Made by a program: the position numbers and the translations under genes | The notes under the pieces: generated by a model | Seen by the model: the letters and a program-made list of their open reading frames with translations, nothing else | The model's database searches: none | What the model was told of the DNA's origin: nothing | Shown here: piece after piece, positions 48,343 to 58,872 of the stretch | Layout: the number at the start of each line of letters is the position of its first letter | How positions within the stretch are numbered: position 1 is the first letter of the stretch | Source of the DNA: Mycobacteroides chelonae CCUG 47445 | GTDB taxonomy: Bacteria; Actinomycetota; Actinomycetes; Mycobacteriales; Mycobacteriaceae | Length of the DNA stretch: 64,000 bases | Direction: 5' to 3' | Assembly (NCBI RefSeq): GCF_001632805.1 | Contig: NZ_CP007220.1 | Span: 3,782,001-3,846,000 of the forward strand

Positions 48343-48599
48343 TGGGCGCACCACGTCGTAATCGTCGTCCCTCTCGCAAATGTAAGCGCGTGGGTTGTGG
48401 TCGGCCCAAGGAACGGGGACGTGGGTATTGCCGCCTTATGTGCTATCAGCTTGCCGATGAGCTGACACAGGTGGAAGCGTTGTGCCGCAACACCGACCGG
48501 ACCCAACTCAGCGCCCAGGTATGGGCGGCTGCGGTCGCAGTGAGTGACGCATGGACTGAGTATCTGAAAGCGCGAGACCTACTAGAACGCACTGCGTGA
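48339..48599 (+). CDS. Small Cys-rich element protein
   Basis: 86 residues, ATGA overlap with the preceding gene. Arg-rich N-terminus and CKRVGCGRPKERGRGYCRLMCY, a probable zinc-binding module, followed by a helical tail. Possibly DNA- or RNA-binding. Confidence 0.65.
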   Translation: MMGAPRRNRRPSRKCKRVGCGRPKERGRGYCRLMCYQLADELTQVEALCRNTDRTQLSAQVWAAAVAVSDAWTEYLKARDLLERTA

Positions 48600-48607
48600 C
48601 GAGAGAA

Positions 48608-48634
48608 CCCCCGGCACTCACAAGCCGGGGTCCT
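48608..48634 (+). terminator. Rho-independent terminator
   Basis: CCCCCGGC pairs with GCCGGGG around ACTCACAA, followed by TCCTT; it separates the rightward genes from the convergent secreted-protein gene. Confidence 0.75.
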
Positions 48635-48645
48635 TAGAGTCAGGG

Positions 48646-48858
48646 CTAGTTGGCGCTAGGTCCACAGATACGGTTACCCATTGTGGCACAGTCCCATCCG
48701 GACTCGTCCTCGTCTATCAACCCGTCTCCGTTGTCGTCACCACGCGGGGATGTGACAGTGGTACTGAGTGCGTACTCACTGTGCACAGGAGAGGTGTGTG
48801 CGTACACAGGGAACGTGACTAGAGCGGCTAGGGCAAGGGCTGCAATCGATTTGGACAT
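48646..48858 (-). CDS. Small secreted protein with Ca-binding-like loop
   Basis: 70 residues starting MSKSIAALALAALVTFPVYA, a Sec signal peptide with a likely cut after VYA. The mature part carries DDNGDGLIDEDE, which matches a Ca2+-binding EF-hand/dockerin loop, and two Cys (WDCATMGNRICGP) that could form a disulfide. It is on the opposite strand to its neighbours with its own promoter region, like a moron expressed from the lysogen. Function unknown. Confidence 0.7.
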   Translation of the reverse strand: MSKSIAALALAALVTFPVYAHTSPVHSEYALSTTVTSPRGDDNGDGLIDEDESGWDCATMGNRICGPSAN

Positions 48859-49097
48859 GACACGACCGTACACACGAGTGACGTTGCAATGCAACATGAT
48901 TCGTGATCTACCCCACGGGCACCTCCCTCTCCCCGCCTTCCCGATCGGTTGGTAATGCGGATGACAGATCGGATGCCTAGGCATAGCCCCATTTTTCCAA
49001 ACAGCGCCGATACGGCGTCACCGCACGTCAACGCACATATTCACACTCTAGCTCCAACTAAACCCCAGGTCAGAAACGACCAGAAACGAGGTGAAAC
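48859..49097. other. Gap between divergent secreted-protein and TerS-like genes
   Basis: 239 bases without a supported gene. It holds the palindrome above and, just before the next start, a tandem CAGAAACGA repeat (about 49072-49088). Confidence 0.4.
48883..48895. promoter_or_regulatory. Palindrome upstream of the secreted-protein gene
   Basis: GTTGCA-A-TGCAAC, a perfect inverted repeat 25 bases before the start. On the minus strand it overlaps a possible -35 (TTGCAT) with TACGGT 18 bases on. Candidate operator. Confidence 0.4.
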
Positions 49098-49475
49098 ATG
49101 CCCGAATACGACGAAATCCCGACGATTCCGAGGCCACCAACGGGCCTCAAGTCACGAGGTAGGCGACTCTGGCGCGAACTTCACACCGCCGGAGACTTCA
49201 CAGACTGCCCCGAAACCGGAATGGTGATCGAGGAAGCGTGCTACCTAGCCGACGAGATCAAGCGACTACGGACGTTGATCGGCAAGGCCGGTGCCGACAC
49301 CCGTATCCCCGGCTACAACGGCCAACTCGTCTCTATGCCCGAAATGTCCGATCTGCAACGCAACCAACAGCTGCTCTTGTCGATGCTCAAGTCCATACGA
49401 GTGGACGACGGAGACGACAGGATGAGCCGGAGTCAGATCGGCAGGAAAGGCGCAGCCGCAAGGTGGGGAGCATGA
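49098..49475 (+). CDS. Terminase small subunit-like protein (P27 type)
   Basis: 125 residues. LKSRGRRLWRELHTAGDFTDCPETGMVIEEACYLADEIKRLRTLI follows the start pattern of P27-family small terminases of actinophages (release of helix, then aligned Leu/Arg helices), and the C-terminus SQIGRKGAAARWGA is a common ending of those proteins. TerS recognises packaging sites and recruits the large subunit. No large terminase is encoded in this element, the arrangement seen in phage satellites that redirect helper packaging. Confidence 0.7.
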   Translation: MPEYDEIPTIPRPPTGLKSRGRRLWRELHTAGDFTDCPETGMVIEEACYLADEIKRLRTLIGKAGADTRIPGYNGQLVSMPEMSDLQRNQQLLLSMLKSIRVDDGDDRMSRSQIGRKGAAARWGA

Positions 49476-49732
49476 GAGCCGGTAAACGACGCGGAACCCG
49501 CGCCACATCGAACAACCCCGAAGTCCTAGCCCAACGCCTCCCAGAGGCCCTACGCACCTTCGACGCATGGCGCTACGCAGACCACGGAATACCCACCGGC
49601 ATAGCCGACTACCAAGAAAACCTCAGCATCCATCTAGAGATCCAAGGCGTAGCACGGGAACACGCCCCGGCTGTCATGCACGCCGCTGGACTTACCGTCG
49701 CCAGCTGGTACCGGGCGATGCTGGCAGGCTAG
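49472..49732 (+). CDS. Small protein coupled to the TerS-like gene
   Basis: 86 residues, ATGA overlap. Basic N-terminus (MRAGKRRGTRATSNN) then helical. No family seen; co-translation suggests a function in packaging or its control. It ends against the convergent immunity gene. Confidence 0.6.
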   Translation: MRAGKRRGTRATSNNPEVLAQRLPEALRTFDAWRYADHGIPTGIADYQENLSIHLEIQGVAREHAPAVMHAAGLTVASWYRAMLAG

Positions 49733-50202
49733 AGAACGATGTCCTGAGGGCCGACTTCAACGATCTTCTCGTTGACGATCTTCACGGCCAAACCGTGCCC
49801 GGGGTCCCATGTGCACGTGGATAGCAATCCGATTACCCGGTCGTCTGATACCACAGGCTCGCGAACGAAGAAGGCAGTCGGCTTTACTAGCCGCGCTAGG
49901 TCCGATGGGTCCGTGAGTACCGGCATAAGGCTGTCTGCGTTGTCTCCGAACTGCTCACGCAGCTCAGGAAGACGCTCGTTGTAATAGGCAAATATGGCGC
50001 TATCGGCCTGTGCTGACAGGCTGGCCTTGTTCTCGGTAAACCTCTGCACTGCGTCGCGTTGGATAGGGTCAACCGGCTCACCCTCATCGCCTCCGAGTTC
50101 GAGGGCAACCGTCACGTCTGTTCCAAGAAACGGGTAGGTGTAGGTGCCTGCCCATCCGACCGAGCTGGTGTAAGCGATCTCACCGAGTACAGGATCGATC
50201 AC
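49729..50202 (-). CDS. Immunity protein of the polymorphic toxin, DUF6985-like
   Basis: 157 residues. MIDPVLGEIAYTSSVGWAGTYTYPFLGTDVTVALELGGDEGEPVDPIQRDAV resembles DUF6985-type immunity domains. Directly downstream of the toxin and overlapping it by 4 bases, the expected place for a cognate immunity gene. Cytoplasmic and acidic, suited to capping a basic nuclease site. Confidence 0.72.
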   Translation of the reverse strand: MIDPVLGEIAYTSSVGWAGTYTYPFLGTDVTVALELGGDEGEPVDPIQRDAVQRFTENKASLSAQADSAIFAYYNERLPELREQFGDNADSLMPVLTDPSDLARLVKPTAFFVREPVVSDDRVIGLLSTCTWDPGHGLAVKIVNEKIVEVGPQDIVL

Positions 50203-52055
50203 GGTCCATCGCCTCCTACTGGGGGAACTGCCCCTCGGTTAAGTTCGCCAATGCCGCCTACGTGGCCGAGCCTGCCGTTAACTATAGTCGGTACTAGTTG
50301 CATCGTCTTCAGGTTCGGTTCTTCATGCCAACTGTAGTCGTTCTGAATACGCCACCGCTCAACCTCTTTGCGTGTCATTCCCCATTCGTGGCCAAGGGCT
50401 TCGTCAGCTGCCCTGAAGTTGGCGTTACGGTTGGTGGACATATCCGGTATATCAACCTGCCCCTTGGCAACTGGTCCGAAATCGGGCTGTCCATTGCTGT
50501 AGTGGATGCCATCTACACCCGACTCGTGTAGATAGTGATTAACGTCGGGGTTCTGTGAAATCCATTGAGATTCACCACGTTCACCTGTCCAATGCCCGTT
50601 ATTGATGGGCGTCTGGTCGATGCGTTCCTTGTACGTGGAGCCCCCGCCGTCAGTAAGCGGATGCTCTATAGGCCCAATCTCCACGTGGGAAGGGCTATCG
50701 TGGTCTATCGACGGTGTGTGGTCTCCGCTGGGCGCAGGGTGTTCCACAACGGGGTCGTGATGAGTTGGACCGCTTGGTAGTTCGGTGTGTGCGGGTGCCG
50801 GTGTGTCGTGAAGCGCACCGGGGGCCGGAAGGTCGGGGTGCGCTCCCAGGCGCGCGACGGCGGCCTCTTCGAGTCCAGCGCGAGGCAACAGTCCTTCGGG
50901 ACCACCTGCCATTAGCGCCCCACCATCGACCAGCCTTTCCCCGACGTACTGGCCGGGGTTCTCGATGTTGTGCTTGATACCTTCCGCCGTATCGACAATC
51001 GGCGGGGTAGTCATCTGATGCTTGAAAGACTCCCATTCACGCTTACCGGCCTCTTCGTTAGCCTCCCAAAAACCCTTGTCCCCCAACCCCAAACGGTCCC
51101 GCAGGTCAGTGAACGGCGCAACCAACTTATCGACACCCTTGTCAATGCCCTCAGAAATGTTCGTCTTGAACCGCTCAGCGGCCGATGGCTTGTGTTCCTC
51201 GGGTGGCTTGTCATTGCGATTCAGGTAGGTGACGCTTTCGCCGAGGCCACCCACCTTGGTCTTGTCGATAGTGTCCTTAGCGAACGGGCCGTACTGCGGG
51301 GCATTCGGATCAACCAGGGCGGTGGCAGCAGCCGGGGATGTCGGTGGATTCTTGATGCGGTCCACCGAGTCCGCAAGCGTCCCCACGCCCGGATCAGCAG
51401 AGGCCGGATCAGTCTTCTTGGGATACCACTGTTTGTAAAAGTTGGCGTCCTGCTGCCCCTCGGGCTTACGTGGCGCGTTGTCTTTGACAGCCTTACCGAT
51501 GTCGAAAGTGCCTGCCGCACCGTTGACTTCGTTCTCAATATCGCGCATCACACCTTCGGCTAAGCGCTTAACCTCTTGCTCAGCCTCATACCACTTACGG
51601 GCCGATTCCTTAAGCTCCTCGCCCCTGACCTTGACGAGTTGGGCATTCTCCTCAGCCAGCTTCTCACTTATCCCAGGTGGCGGGTTGTAGCCCATCACCA
51701 GATCCTCGGTGAGCGTGACACCTTTATCGCGCTGGGACTCAGCGTTGTGAATCATGTGCTGGCAGTTGATCAACTCCGGCACAATCGTGTGATCCACCGC
51801 CATGCCAGCAGTTGTTTGAAACTTGGTGTCTAAGTCCTGAATCCGGGCCGCGACTTTCCAGCCATCACCGGCATTGGCCTGGCCTGCTTCGGCGGTCTGC
51901 CCCTCCCACGCCGTGCCACCAGGCTTCTCAACATAGCTCTTGAACGTGGAGACGTGCTGTTCGTACTTCGTCGCCATCGCGTGCACGGCATCCAACAGAG
52001 GCCGATACGAGCCCGCCGTGATCCCGAGAATGACCGACTTCGTTGGCCCCGACAC
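50199..52055 (-). CDS. WXG-type polymorphic toxin with HNH (WHH-like) nuclease end
   Basis: 618 residues. The N-terminal helical hairpin contains W50-E51-G52 and resembles the ESX-secreted WXG100/LXG class. A proline/histidine-rich middle (about 200-480) is followed by a C-terminal toxin domain (about 488-618) whose NDYSWHEEPNLKTMQLVP and LGHVGG match the HNH/ENDO VII superfamily with a WHH motif; W576-H577 and H598 are visible, although the third position is E rather than H. M. abscessus prophages are known to carry such toxins near attR. Likely exported by ESX and nuclease-active in rivals. Confidence 0.82.
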   Translation of the reverse strand: MSGPTKSVILGITAGSYRPLLDAVHAMATKYEQHVSTFKSYVEKPGGTAWEGQTAEAGQANAGDGWKVAARIQDLDTKFQTTAGMAVDHTIVPELINCQHMIHNAESQRDKGVTLTEDLVMGYNPPPGISEKLAEENAQLVKVRGEELKESARKWYEAEQEVKRLAEGVMRDIENEVNGAAGTFDIGKAVKDNAPRKPEGQQDANFYKQWYPKKTDPASADPGVGTLADSVDRIKNPPTSPAAATALVDPNAPQYGPFAKDTIDKTKVGGLGESVTYLNRNDKPPEEHKPSAAERFKTNISEGIDKGVDKLVAPFTDLRDRLGLGDKGFWEANEEAGKREWESFKHQMTTPPIVDTAEGIKHNIENPGQYVGERLVDGGALMAGGPEGLLPRAGLEEAAVARLGAHPDLPAPGALHDTPAPAHTELPSGPTHHDPVVEHPAPSGDHTPSIDHDSPSHVEIGPIEHPLTDGGGSTYKERIDQTPINNGHWTGERGESQWISQNPDVNHYLHESGVDGIHYSNGQPDFGPVAKGQVDIPDMSTNRNANFRAADEALGHEWGMTRKEVERWRIQNDYSWHEEPNLKTMQLVPTIVNGRLGHVGGIGELNRGAVPPVGGDGP

Positions 52056-52064
52056 CGCAGACCC

Positions 52065-52379
52065 TTAGCCGCGCGGTGTCGGATGCTGAGACATGTTGCC
52101 AATCGAACGCATCACGGCCATGCCGTGTTCCTCGGTTTCGATCACACCCGATAAGAACGCGCCCCGCACATCGTTGAACGCACCCATCCACCCCACAAAA
52201 GCGTTCCCCGCATTCGGCAGGGTCTCAGTCGCCAACCGCTGCAAAGCTGCCAGAGCAGGGCTTGCACCAGGTGAGGACGCACCGGGTGCGATGTCGCTAC
52301 GCAAATCGCCCCTAACGCTGTCGATCTGCTTACCGAGCCTGTCCAACGCAGCCAAATCGGCCTTGAGCACCCCGCCCAC
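52065..52379 (-). CDS. WXG100-like partner of the toxin
   Basis: 104 residues from the GTG 6 bases after GGAGG. All-helical, with a W-x-G-like turn (FVGWMGAFND) in the middle and a short flexible end. It starts the three-gene leftward operon partner-toxin-immunity. By analogy with EsxA/EsxB-type partners it should dimerise with the toxin N-terminus for secretion. Confidence 0.72.
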   Translation of the reverse strand: MGGVLKADLAALDRLGKQIDSVRGDLRSDIAPGASSPGASPALAALQRLATETLPNAGNAFVGWMGAFNDVRGAFLSGVIETEEHGMAVMRSIGNMSQHPTPRG

Positions 52380-52397
52380 GATCAACCTCCCAACACT

Positions 52398-52415
52398 GGG
52401 TGACGACCGTCACCC
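52398..52415. promoter_or_regulatory. Palindrome upstream of the toxin operon
   Basis: GGGTGACG-AC-CGTCACCC, an 18-base perfect inverted repeat just before the ribosome site. Could be an operator or a hairpin in the leader that masks translation. Confidence 0.5.
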
Positions 52416-52479
52416 CTGTTTGCCGGAAGCCTACACTGCGCTTGTAGTTCTGGCTTAGCTGAAACGTTCAAATACGAAC

Positions 52480-52505
52480 ACACCCCCGACCTGAGCCGGG
52501 GGTGT
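52480..52505 (-). terminator. Element-borne terminator now serving groEL1
   Basis: ACACCCCCG (52480-52488) pairs with CGGGGGTGT (52497-52505). On the minus strand it starts 15 bases after the current groEL1 stop codon. The loop and flanks differ from the original host terminator at 39935, but the stem core is the same. Confidence 0.8.
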
Positions 52506-52519
52506 CTCGCGCCCATAGC

Positions 52520-54148
<1,629 letters not shown>

Positions 54149-54194
54149 CTATTCGGCTGATTCAGCACCGACAGGAATGGGTAAAACGCGTGAC

Positions 54195-54233
54195 GCCCCG
54201 GAAAACGCCTGCAACGCAGGTGGTTTCCGGGGC
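54195..54233 (-). other. Hairpin between groES and groEL1
   Basis: GCCCCGGAAA pairs with TTTCCGGGGC, and inside it CCTGC pairs with GCAGG. It lies between the stop of groES and the start of groEL1. In M. tuberculosis the groESL1 transcript is reported to be cleaved between the genes, and this structure is a plausible site. Confidence 0.6.
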
Positions 54234-54245
54234 GGTCACACGGTG

Positions 54246-54545
54246 TTACTTGCTAACGACAGCCAGCACGTCGCGAGCCGACAGAATCAAGTACTCCTCG
54301 CCGTTGTACTTGATCTCGGTGCCGCCGTACTTGCTGTAGATGACGACGTCACCCTCGGACACGTCCAGGGGGATCCGCTTCTCGCCATCCTCATCCCAGC
54401 GGCCGGGGCCAACTGCGACGACGGTGCCTTCTTGCGGCTTCTCCTTGGCGGTGTCCGGGATGACCAGACCGGAAGCGGTCGTGGTCTCGGCCTCATTGGC
54501 CTGTACGAGGATCTTGTCCTCGAGTGGCTTGATGTTCACGGCCAC
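54246..54545 (-). CDS. groES: 10-kDa co-chaperonin GroES
   Basis: 99 residues from the GTG at [12 protein letters not shown], behind AGGGA. The mobile loop ([14 protein letters not shown]) and roof YSKYGGTEI are typical. Caps GroEL rings. First gene of the groESL1 operon. Confidence 0.96.
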   Translation of the reverse strand: MAVNIKPLEDKILVQANEAETTTASGLVIPDTAKEKPQEGTVVAVGPGRWDEDGEKRIPLDVSEGDVVIYSKYGGTEIKYNGEEYLILSARDVLAVVSK

Positions 54546-54680
54546 AGTGATCCCTTTCCCTCTCAGGGTGGCTCGGTGGGCCTGATGCCCATGAGCCTGG
54601 ATTGTCAACAGATGCTTCGGCGGCCGGATGAGTGCCGCGCCGTCGTCGCGGGTGCCGACACGACGTCAACCGATCGCCAT

Positions 54681-54707
54681 CTAGCACTCTATACATGAGA
54701 GTGCTAG
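54681..54707 (-). promoter_or_regulatory. CIRCE operator of groES-groEL1
   Basis: CTAGCACTC-N9-GAGTGCTAG, an exact 9-9-9 inverted repeat matching the CIRCE consensus bound by the HrcA heat-shock repressor, 136 bases before groES. Confidence 0.95.
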
Positions 54708-54727
54708 CACTCAAGGCTGGGTTGTCG

Positions 54728-55198
54728 TTACCCGCTCAGGGTCCCCGGATCCATGAGCAGGTGGGCCGACACGTCGCCGATCATCTCCACATCCACCCGG
54801 CGCGAGCTGAAGTACCACCCGTGCTCGTCACGGCCGAACGTGTCCCGGTATCGGCCCACGACGATCGGCTGCAGCGGCAGCTGCTCGGTGGCCTGCACCA
54901 CGCAAAACGTAGACCGCGCCGAGGCGGTGCGGTCGTCTGCGACCTCGACGATCGGATTGAGCACCAGATGCCTGGTGCGCGGGGTGCCCCCGGTCTCGCG
55001 GTAGCGACGGGTGGTGGTGAAGAACAGCTTGGTAATGGCTGAGGCGCCGGAAACACTGCCCTGCTCGCCGCCGAAAGAGCCACGGCCGAGGAGCTCCCCG
55101 ACTCTGTCGAAGTCCCCGGCGTCCATCAGCTCGGCATATCGATACAACAGATCCGTGATGGCAAGGCGGTCGGCGACGCTGTCGCTGGGGGCCGTCAC
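54728..55198 (-). CDS. SnoaL/NTF2-like protein
   Basis: 156 residues with a GTG start overlapping the tsaD stop (GTGA). [27 protein letters not shown] is the standard start of SnoaL-type NTF2-like domains. These are small dimeric cone-shaped proteins with varied isomerase or binding roles; the function here is unknown. Confidence 0.78.
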   Translation of the reverse strand: MTAPSDSVADRLAITDLLYRYAELMDAGDFDRVGELLGRGSFGGEQGSVSGASAITKLFFTTTRRYRETGGTPRTRHLVLNPIVEVADDRTASARSTFCVVQATEQLPLQPIVVGRYRDTFGRDEHGWYFSSRRVDVEMIGDVSAHLLMDPGTLSG

Positions 55199-56220
55199 CG
55201 CACCTGCCCCTTCACCACCGGCAGCCCCGGATCCGCGGCCGCCTGCAGTGAGGAGGGCTCGGCGCCCGCAGCCACCAGATGCGCCGCGAAGGAAGCGATC
55301 ATGGCGCCGTTGTCGGTACATAACCGCAGCGGTGGCACCCGAAGCGTCAGACCGGCCTCGGCGCACCGCTGCTCGGCAAGTACGCGCACCCGCGAGTTGG
55401 CGGCCACACCACCGGCGATCAGCAGCGTCGAAACCCCCAGGTCCGTCGCCGCGCGCACCGCCTTCATGGTCAACACGTCGGCGACCGACTCCTGAAAGCC
55501 CGCGGCGACATCGGCGGGCACGAAGTCGGGAGTTTTCTCCACATACCGCGCGACCGCCGTCTTGAGCCCCGAGAAACTGAAACTGTGCCGGGCATCCTGC
55601 GGCCTCATCATCCCGCGCGGAAAGGGAACAGCCGATGAATCTCCTTGTTGCGCAAGCTCGTCGAGCACCCTGCCGCCCGGATACCCCAGGCCGAGTAACC
55701 GCGCGACCTTGTCGTAGGCCTCACCGGCGGCATCATCCACCGTGGCACCGAGCTCCTCGATGGGCTCGGCCAGCGAGCGCACATGCAGCAGGCTGGTGTG
55801 CCCGCCCGAGACCAACAGCGCCACGCATTCGGGCAGCGGCCCGTTCTCGTAGACGTCGGCGGCAATGTGCCCGCCCAGATGGTTCACCCCATAGAAGGGC
55901 ACACCCCAGGCCAATGCCAGCCCCTTGGCGGCCGATACCCCGACCAGAAGCGCACCCGCAAGACCAGGACCGATGGTCGCGGCGATCACGTCGGGCTTCT
56001 GCACGCCGGCAATGTCCAGCGCGCGCCTGGCGGTAACGCCAAGTGCCTCCAGATGCGCGCGGGACGCGATCTCCGGCACCACCCCGCCGAAACGTGCGTG
56101 CTCGTCGACGCTGGAAGCCACCTCATCGGCCAACAACACCACCGACCCGTCGGGGGTCAGCTCGGCGATACCCACTCCGGTTTCGTCGCAGGAGCTTTCG
56201 ATGGCGAGGATGACTGTCAT
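55195..56220 (-). CDS. tsaD: tRNA threonylcarbamoyltransferase TsaD
   Basis: 341 residues. ASKHA ATPase fold with the metal-binding HLGGH near residue 115, [11 protein letters not shown] start and LVSGGHTSL. Transfers the threonylcarbamoyl group to A37 of ANN-decoding tRNAs together with TsaB and TsaE encoded upstream. Confidence 0.96.
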   Translation of the reverse strand: MTVILAIESSCDETGVGIAELTPDGSVVLLADEVASSVDEHARFGGVVPEIASRAHLEALGVTARRALDIAGVQKPDVIAATIGPGLAGALLVGVSAAKGLALAWGVPFYGVNHLGGHIAADVYENGPLPECVALLVSGGHTSLLHVRSLAEPIEELGATVDDAAGEAYDKVARLLGLGYPGGRVLDELAQQGDSSAVPFPRGMMRPQDARHSFSFSGLKTAVARYVEKTPDFVPADVAAGFQESVADVLTMKAVRAATDLGVSTLLIAGGVAANSRVRVLAEQRCAEAGLTLRVPPLRLCTDNGAMIASFAAHLVAAGAEPSSLQAAADPGLPVVKGQVR

Positions 56221-56232
56221 GGCCGCACCAGC

Positions 56233-56700
56233 CTATTTCACAATGCCCTGCGCAGGGCGTTTCATGGTGAACGCATCGGCCCCACTGCCCGGGTAATACC
56301 GCTTGCGCACGCCGACGGTCTCGAATCCGGTGCCGTGGTACAGCGCGATCGCGGCCACGTTGTCGGTGCGCACCTCCAGGAACACCGGCCCCGGATCGCG
56401 ATCGGCATGCGCGAGCAGCTCGTGCAACAGACGCCGTCCGATGCCCTGTTTCTGGTAGGCGGGATCCACGCCGATGGTGTGAATCTCGTACTCCGGTTCG
56501 TGATGTCCCAACCGGGAGATGCCGCCGTATCCCACCAGCGTGTGCCCGTCCCTGGCCGCCAGGTAGTGGATGTGAGGGGACGCGAGCTCCGCGCGAAAGG
56601 CCGACTCCGGCCACGGGTCATCACCTGCGAACAGAATCGCCTCAAGTTCGGCGCACCGACGGGTGTCGCGCCGGCGAAGAGGCTTCAGCTCGACCGTCAT
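56233..56700 (-). CDS. rimI: Ribosomal protein S18-alanine N-acetyltransferase family
   Basis: 155 residues. GNAT fold with acetyl-CoA loop QKQGIGRRL and ALYHGTGFETVGVRKRYY. Usually acetylates the N-terminus of ribosomal protein S18. Coupled to tsaB by a 4-base overlap. Confidence 0.9.
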   Translation of the reverse strand: MTVELKPLRRRDTRRCAELEAILFAGDDPWPESAFRAELASPHIHYLAARDGHTLVGYGGISRLGHHEPEYEIHTIGVDPAYQKQGIGRRLLHELLAHADRDPGPVFLEVRTDNVAAIALYHGTGFETVGVRKRYYPGSGADAFTMKRPAQGIVK

Positions 56701-57320
56701 CGACGAGGTTCTTTGGCATCGGGGCGACGCAAATACAGCGGCGTCAGGGGACCCGGAGACTGGCCCCAGTCGACCACCTGTACCAGCCGCGACGGCGACG
56801 GGAACTGACGGTCAAGCACCGGGAGATCGAAAAGCACTGTGTGATCTGGTGATCCAGCCACCAGGGCGTAGCCCTGCACCGAGACGTCCGCGGGCGCGTC
56901 GACGGCCGGGCCGCCGATGCGTGTTCCGTCGCGGTAGCCGGCCCAGTACACCTCACGCCGGCGCGCGTCGGTGACGACGAGCACGCTGCCGGTGGTGTCA
57001 TAGCCGATCGCGTCGAGTGTGCATACCGGATACACCGGGATATCCAGCGCCAGACCCATCGCCGCGGCGGTCGCCATCCCGACACGCAGTCCGGTGAACG
57101 GACCCGGACCGCAACCCACCACAATCGCGTCGAGTTCACCGACCGCGACCCCGGCCTCGGCACATGCCGCCCCGATATTGGGGGTAAGCGCCTCGGCATG
57201 CCCCTTGGCACCCATGGTGATTCGTTCGGACAAGGCCTGCACCGATCCATCCGGTGCCCGCCTCACAAGCCCCGCCGTGATCGCAGGGGTGGCGGTGTCC
57301 AGGGCAAGTATCACGCTCAC
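56697..57320 (-). CDS. tsaB: tRNA t6A protein TsaB
   Basis: 207 residues. ASKHA-type domain (LALDTATPAITAGLV, VVGCGPGPFTGLRVG) that stabilises TsaD. GTG start overlapping the tsaE stop. Confidence 0.93.
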   Translation of the reverse strand: MSVILALDTATPAITAGLVRRAPDGSVQALSERITMGAKGHAEALTPNIGAACAEAGVAVGELDAIVVGCGPGPFTGLRVGMATAAAMGLALDIPVYPVCTLDAIGYDTTGSVLVVTDARRREVYWAGYRDGTRIGGPAVDAPADVSVQGYALVAGSPDHTVLFDLPVLDRQFPSPSRLVQVVDWGQSPGPLTPLYLRRPDAKEPRR

Positions 57321-57784
57321 GGCTTACGGCTCCAATGCCAGGTCGCGGTGCGTTCATCGGAGTCGGGTGCACGTTGCAGCCGGATATCCAGATGGTGTTC
57401 CGACAACCGCTCCGCCAGCCCCTCGCCCCACTCCACGACGACCACCGAGTCGTCCAGGTCGGTATCGAGATCCAGCGAGTCGAGCTCGCCGAGCAGGTCG
57501 GCACCGTGATGTTCCAGCAGCCGGTAGACGTCCACATGCACCAGTGCCGGTGCACCCGGACGCCGCGCCTCGTGGACGCGGGCCAGCACATATGACGGCG
57601 AGGTGATGGGGCCGTCGACATCCATGCCCAACGCAATTCCCTTGGTCAGTGCGGTCTTTCCCGCCCCCAGCGGACCATCGAGCACGACGACGTCCCCTGC
57701 GGCGAGGTCACGCCCGACCCGTGCCCCGAAATCCAGTGTGTCCTGCAGCGTGGGCAACGCGATGCGTCCCGACTCATCGATCAC
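57317..57784 (-). CDS. tsaE: tRNA t6A ATPase TsaE
   Basis: 155 residues. Walker A GPLGAGKTALTKGI and downstream HVDVYRL identify the P-loop ATPase that activates the TsaBD complex. Confidence 0.93.
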   Translation of the reverse strand: MIDESGRIALPTLQDTLDFGARVGRDLAAGDVVVLDGPLGAGKTALTKGIALGMDVDGPITSPSYVLARVHEARRPGAPALVHVDVYRLLEHHGADLLGELDSLDLDTDLDDSVVVVEWGEGLAERLSEHHLDIRLQRAPDSDERTATWHWSRKP

Positions 57785-58872
57785 AGTCCGGTCCGATCAC
57801 GCAGACGTTGTTTGATGGCAGCGAAAAGTGTTGGGGTTGAGCGCCTGACAAGACGATCGATGCCGTCGTTGACGATTCCGGGATGTTCCAGTTGCACCAG
57901 ATGCCCCGATTCGCGCACCAGGATCAACTCGTTGTGTCCGCTCGACCCCAATTGCGCTGCCATGGACTCCGATTGAACCAGCGGGGTGAGCATGTCGGTA
58001 TCACCGCATACCACCAGGCTCGGCAGCGGCGCGATGGTCGGCAGTGCCGCCGTCTCGTCGTGCTCTTCGAGCGCCCGCAGAAAATCCACGATGGTCGTGA
58101 CGGGTGTCTGATGAATCATGCGCTCACTGAACCTCACCAGCGTCGGGCTCACCCGTTGACCTCCGTACGAGGCGGCCTGCAGCACCGGACCGACGAGCGA
58201 CTTGACCGCGCCGCGGCCGTGGTGAGCGGGTCGCGGCGCGTAGTGAACGGCCGTGCGCAGCACCCGCAATGCCGGATTGCGCAACCCCTCACCGATAGCG
58301 GTGTGCGAAAGACCTTCGGCCGCACTGGCGATCAACCCGACCCCGACAATCCTGCGGCCATACTGCTCGGGATGACGTCCGGCGTGGGCAAGGATGGTCA
58401 TGCCGCCCATCGAATGCCCCACCAGGACAGCATTACCCCGGGGTACCAACACCCGCAGCACCGATTCGAGATCATCGCCGAGCTGACGGATGGTGCATGA
58501 CTTGGGAGCCGGCAGACCCGAGCGCCCGTGTCCGCGTTGGTCATAGAAGACCATGCGGACGTTGTCTCCCCAGCGGCTCGCGAGCTCGCGGCGCTGGAAA
58601 TGAAAGGACGCCATCTGCAGACAGAAACCGTGTACGAACACGACGGTCAGCGGCGCGTTCGATGGACCCACCTCCCGAACCGCCAGCGGCACACCGTCGT
58701 CGGTCATCACGATGCTGCCGCGGTCGGTCTCCAAGAGGTCGAAATCCTCATCGCGGTAGGGATCGTCGAACCTGCGTCTACCGATCGAGCGCGCGGTGCC
58801 GACACCGGCCACCGTCACCACCGCACCGAGCCCCGCCACGCCGGCCAGCCAGGCGTTCGACTTACTGCTCAA
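57781..58872 (-). CDS. Alpha/beta hydrolase
   Basis: 363 residues if the TTG overlapping the alr stop is used; the start is uncertain. An N-terminal hydrophobic segment ([19 protein letters not shown]) looks like a membrane anchor or uncleaved signal. Catalytic Ser in GHSMGG near residue 145 of the longest form, Asp in CGDTDMLTP and His in [11 protein letters not shown] complete the triad. Substrate unknown. Confidence 0.83.
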   Translation of the reverse strand: MSSKSNAWLAGVAGLGAVVTVAGVGTARSIGRRRFDDPYRDEDFDLLETDRGSIVMTDDGVPLAVREVGPSNAPLTVVFVHGFCLQMASFHFQRRELASRWGDNVRMVFYDQRGHGRSGLPAPKSCTIRQLGDDLESVLRVLVPRGNAVLVGHSMGGMTILAHAGRHPEQYGRRIVGVGLIASAAEGLSHTAIGEGLRNPALRVLRTAVHYAPRPAHHGRGAVKSLVGPVLQAASYGGQRVSPTLVRFSERMIHQTPVTTIVDFLRALEEHDETAALPTIAPLPSLVVCGDTDMLTPLVQSESMAAQLGSSGHNELILVRESGHLVQLEHPGIVNDGIDRLVRRSTPTLFAAIKQRLRDRTGL

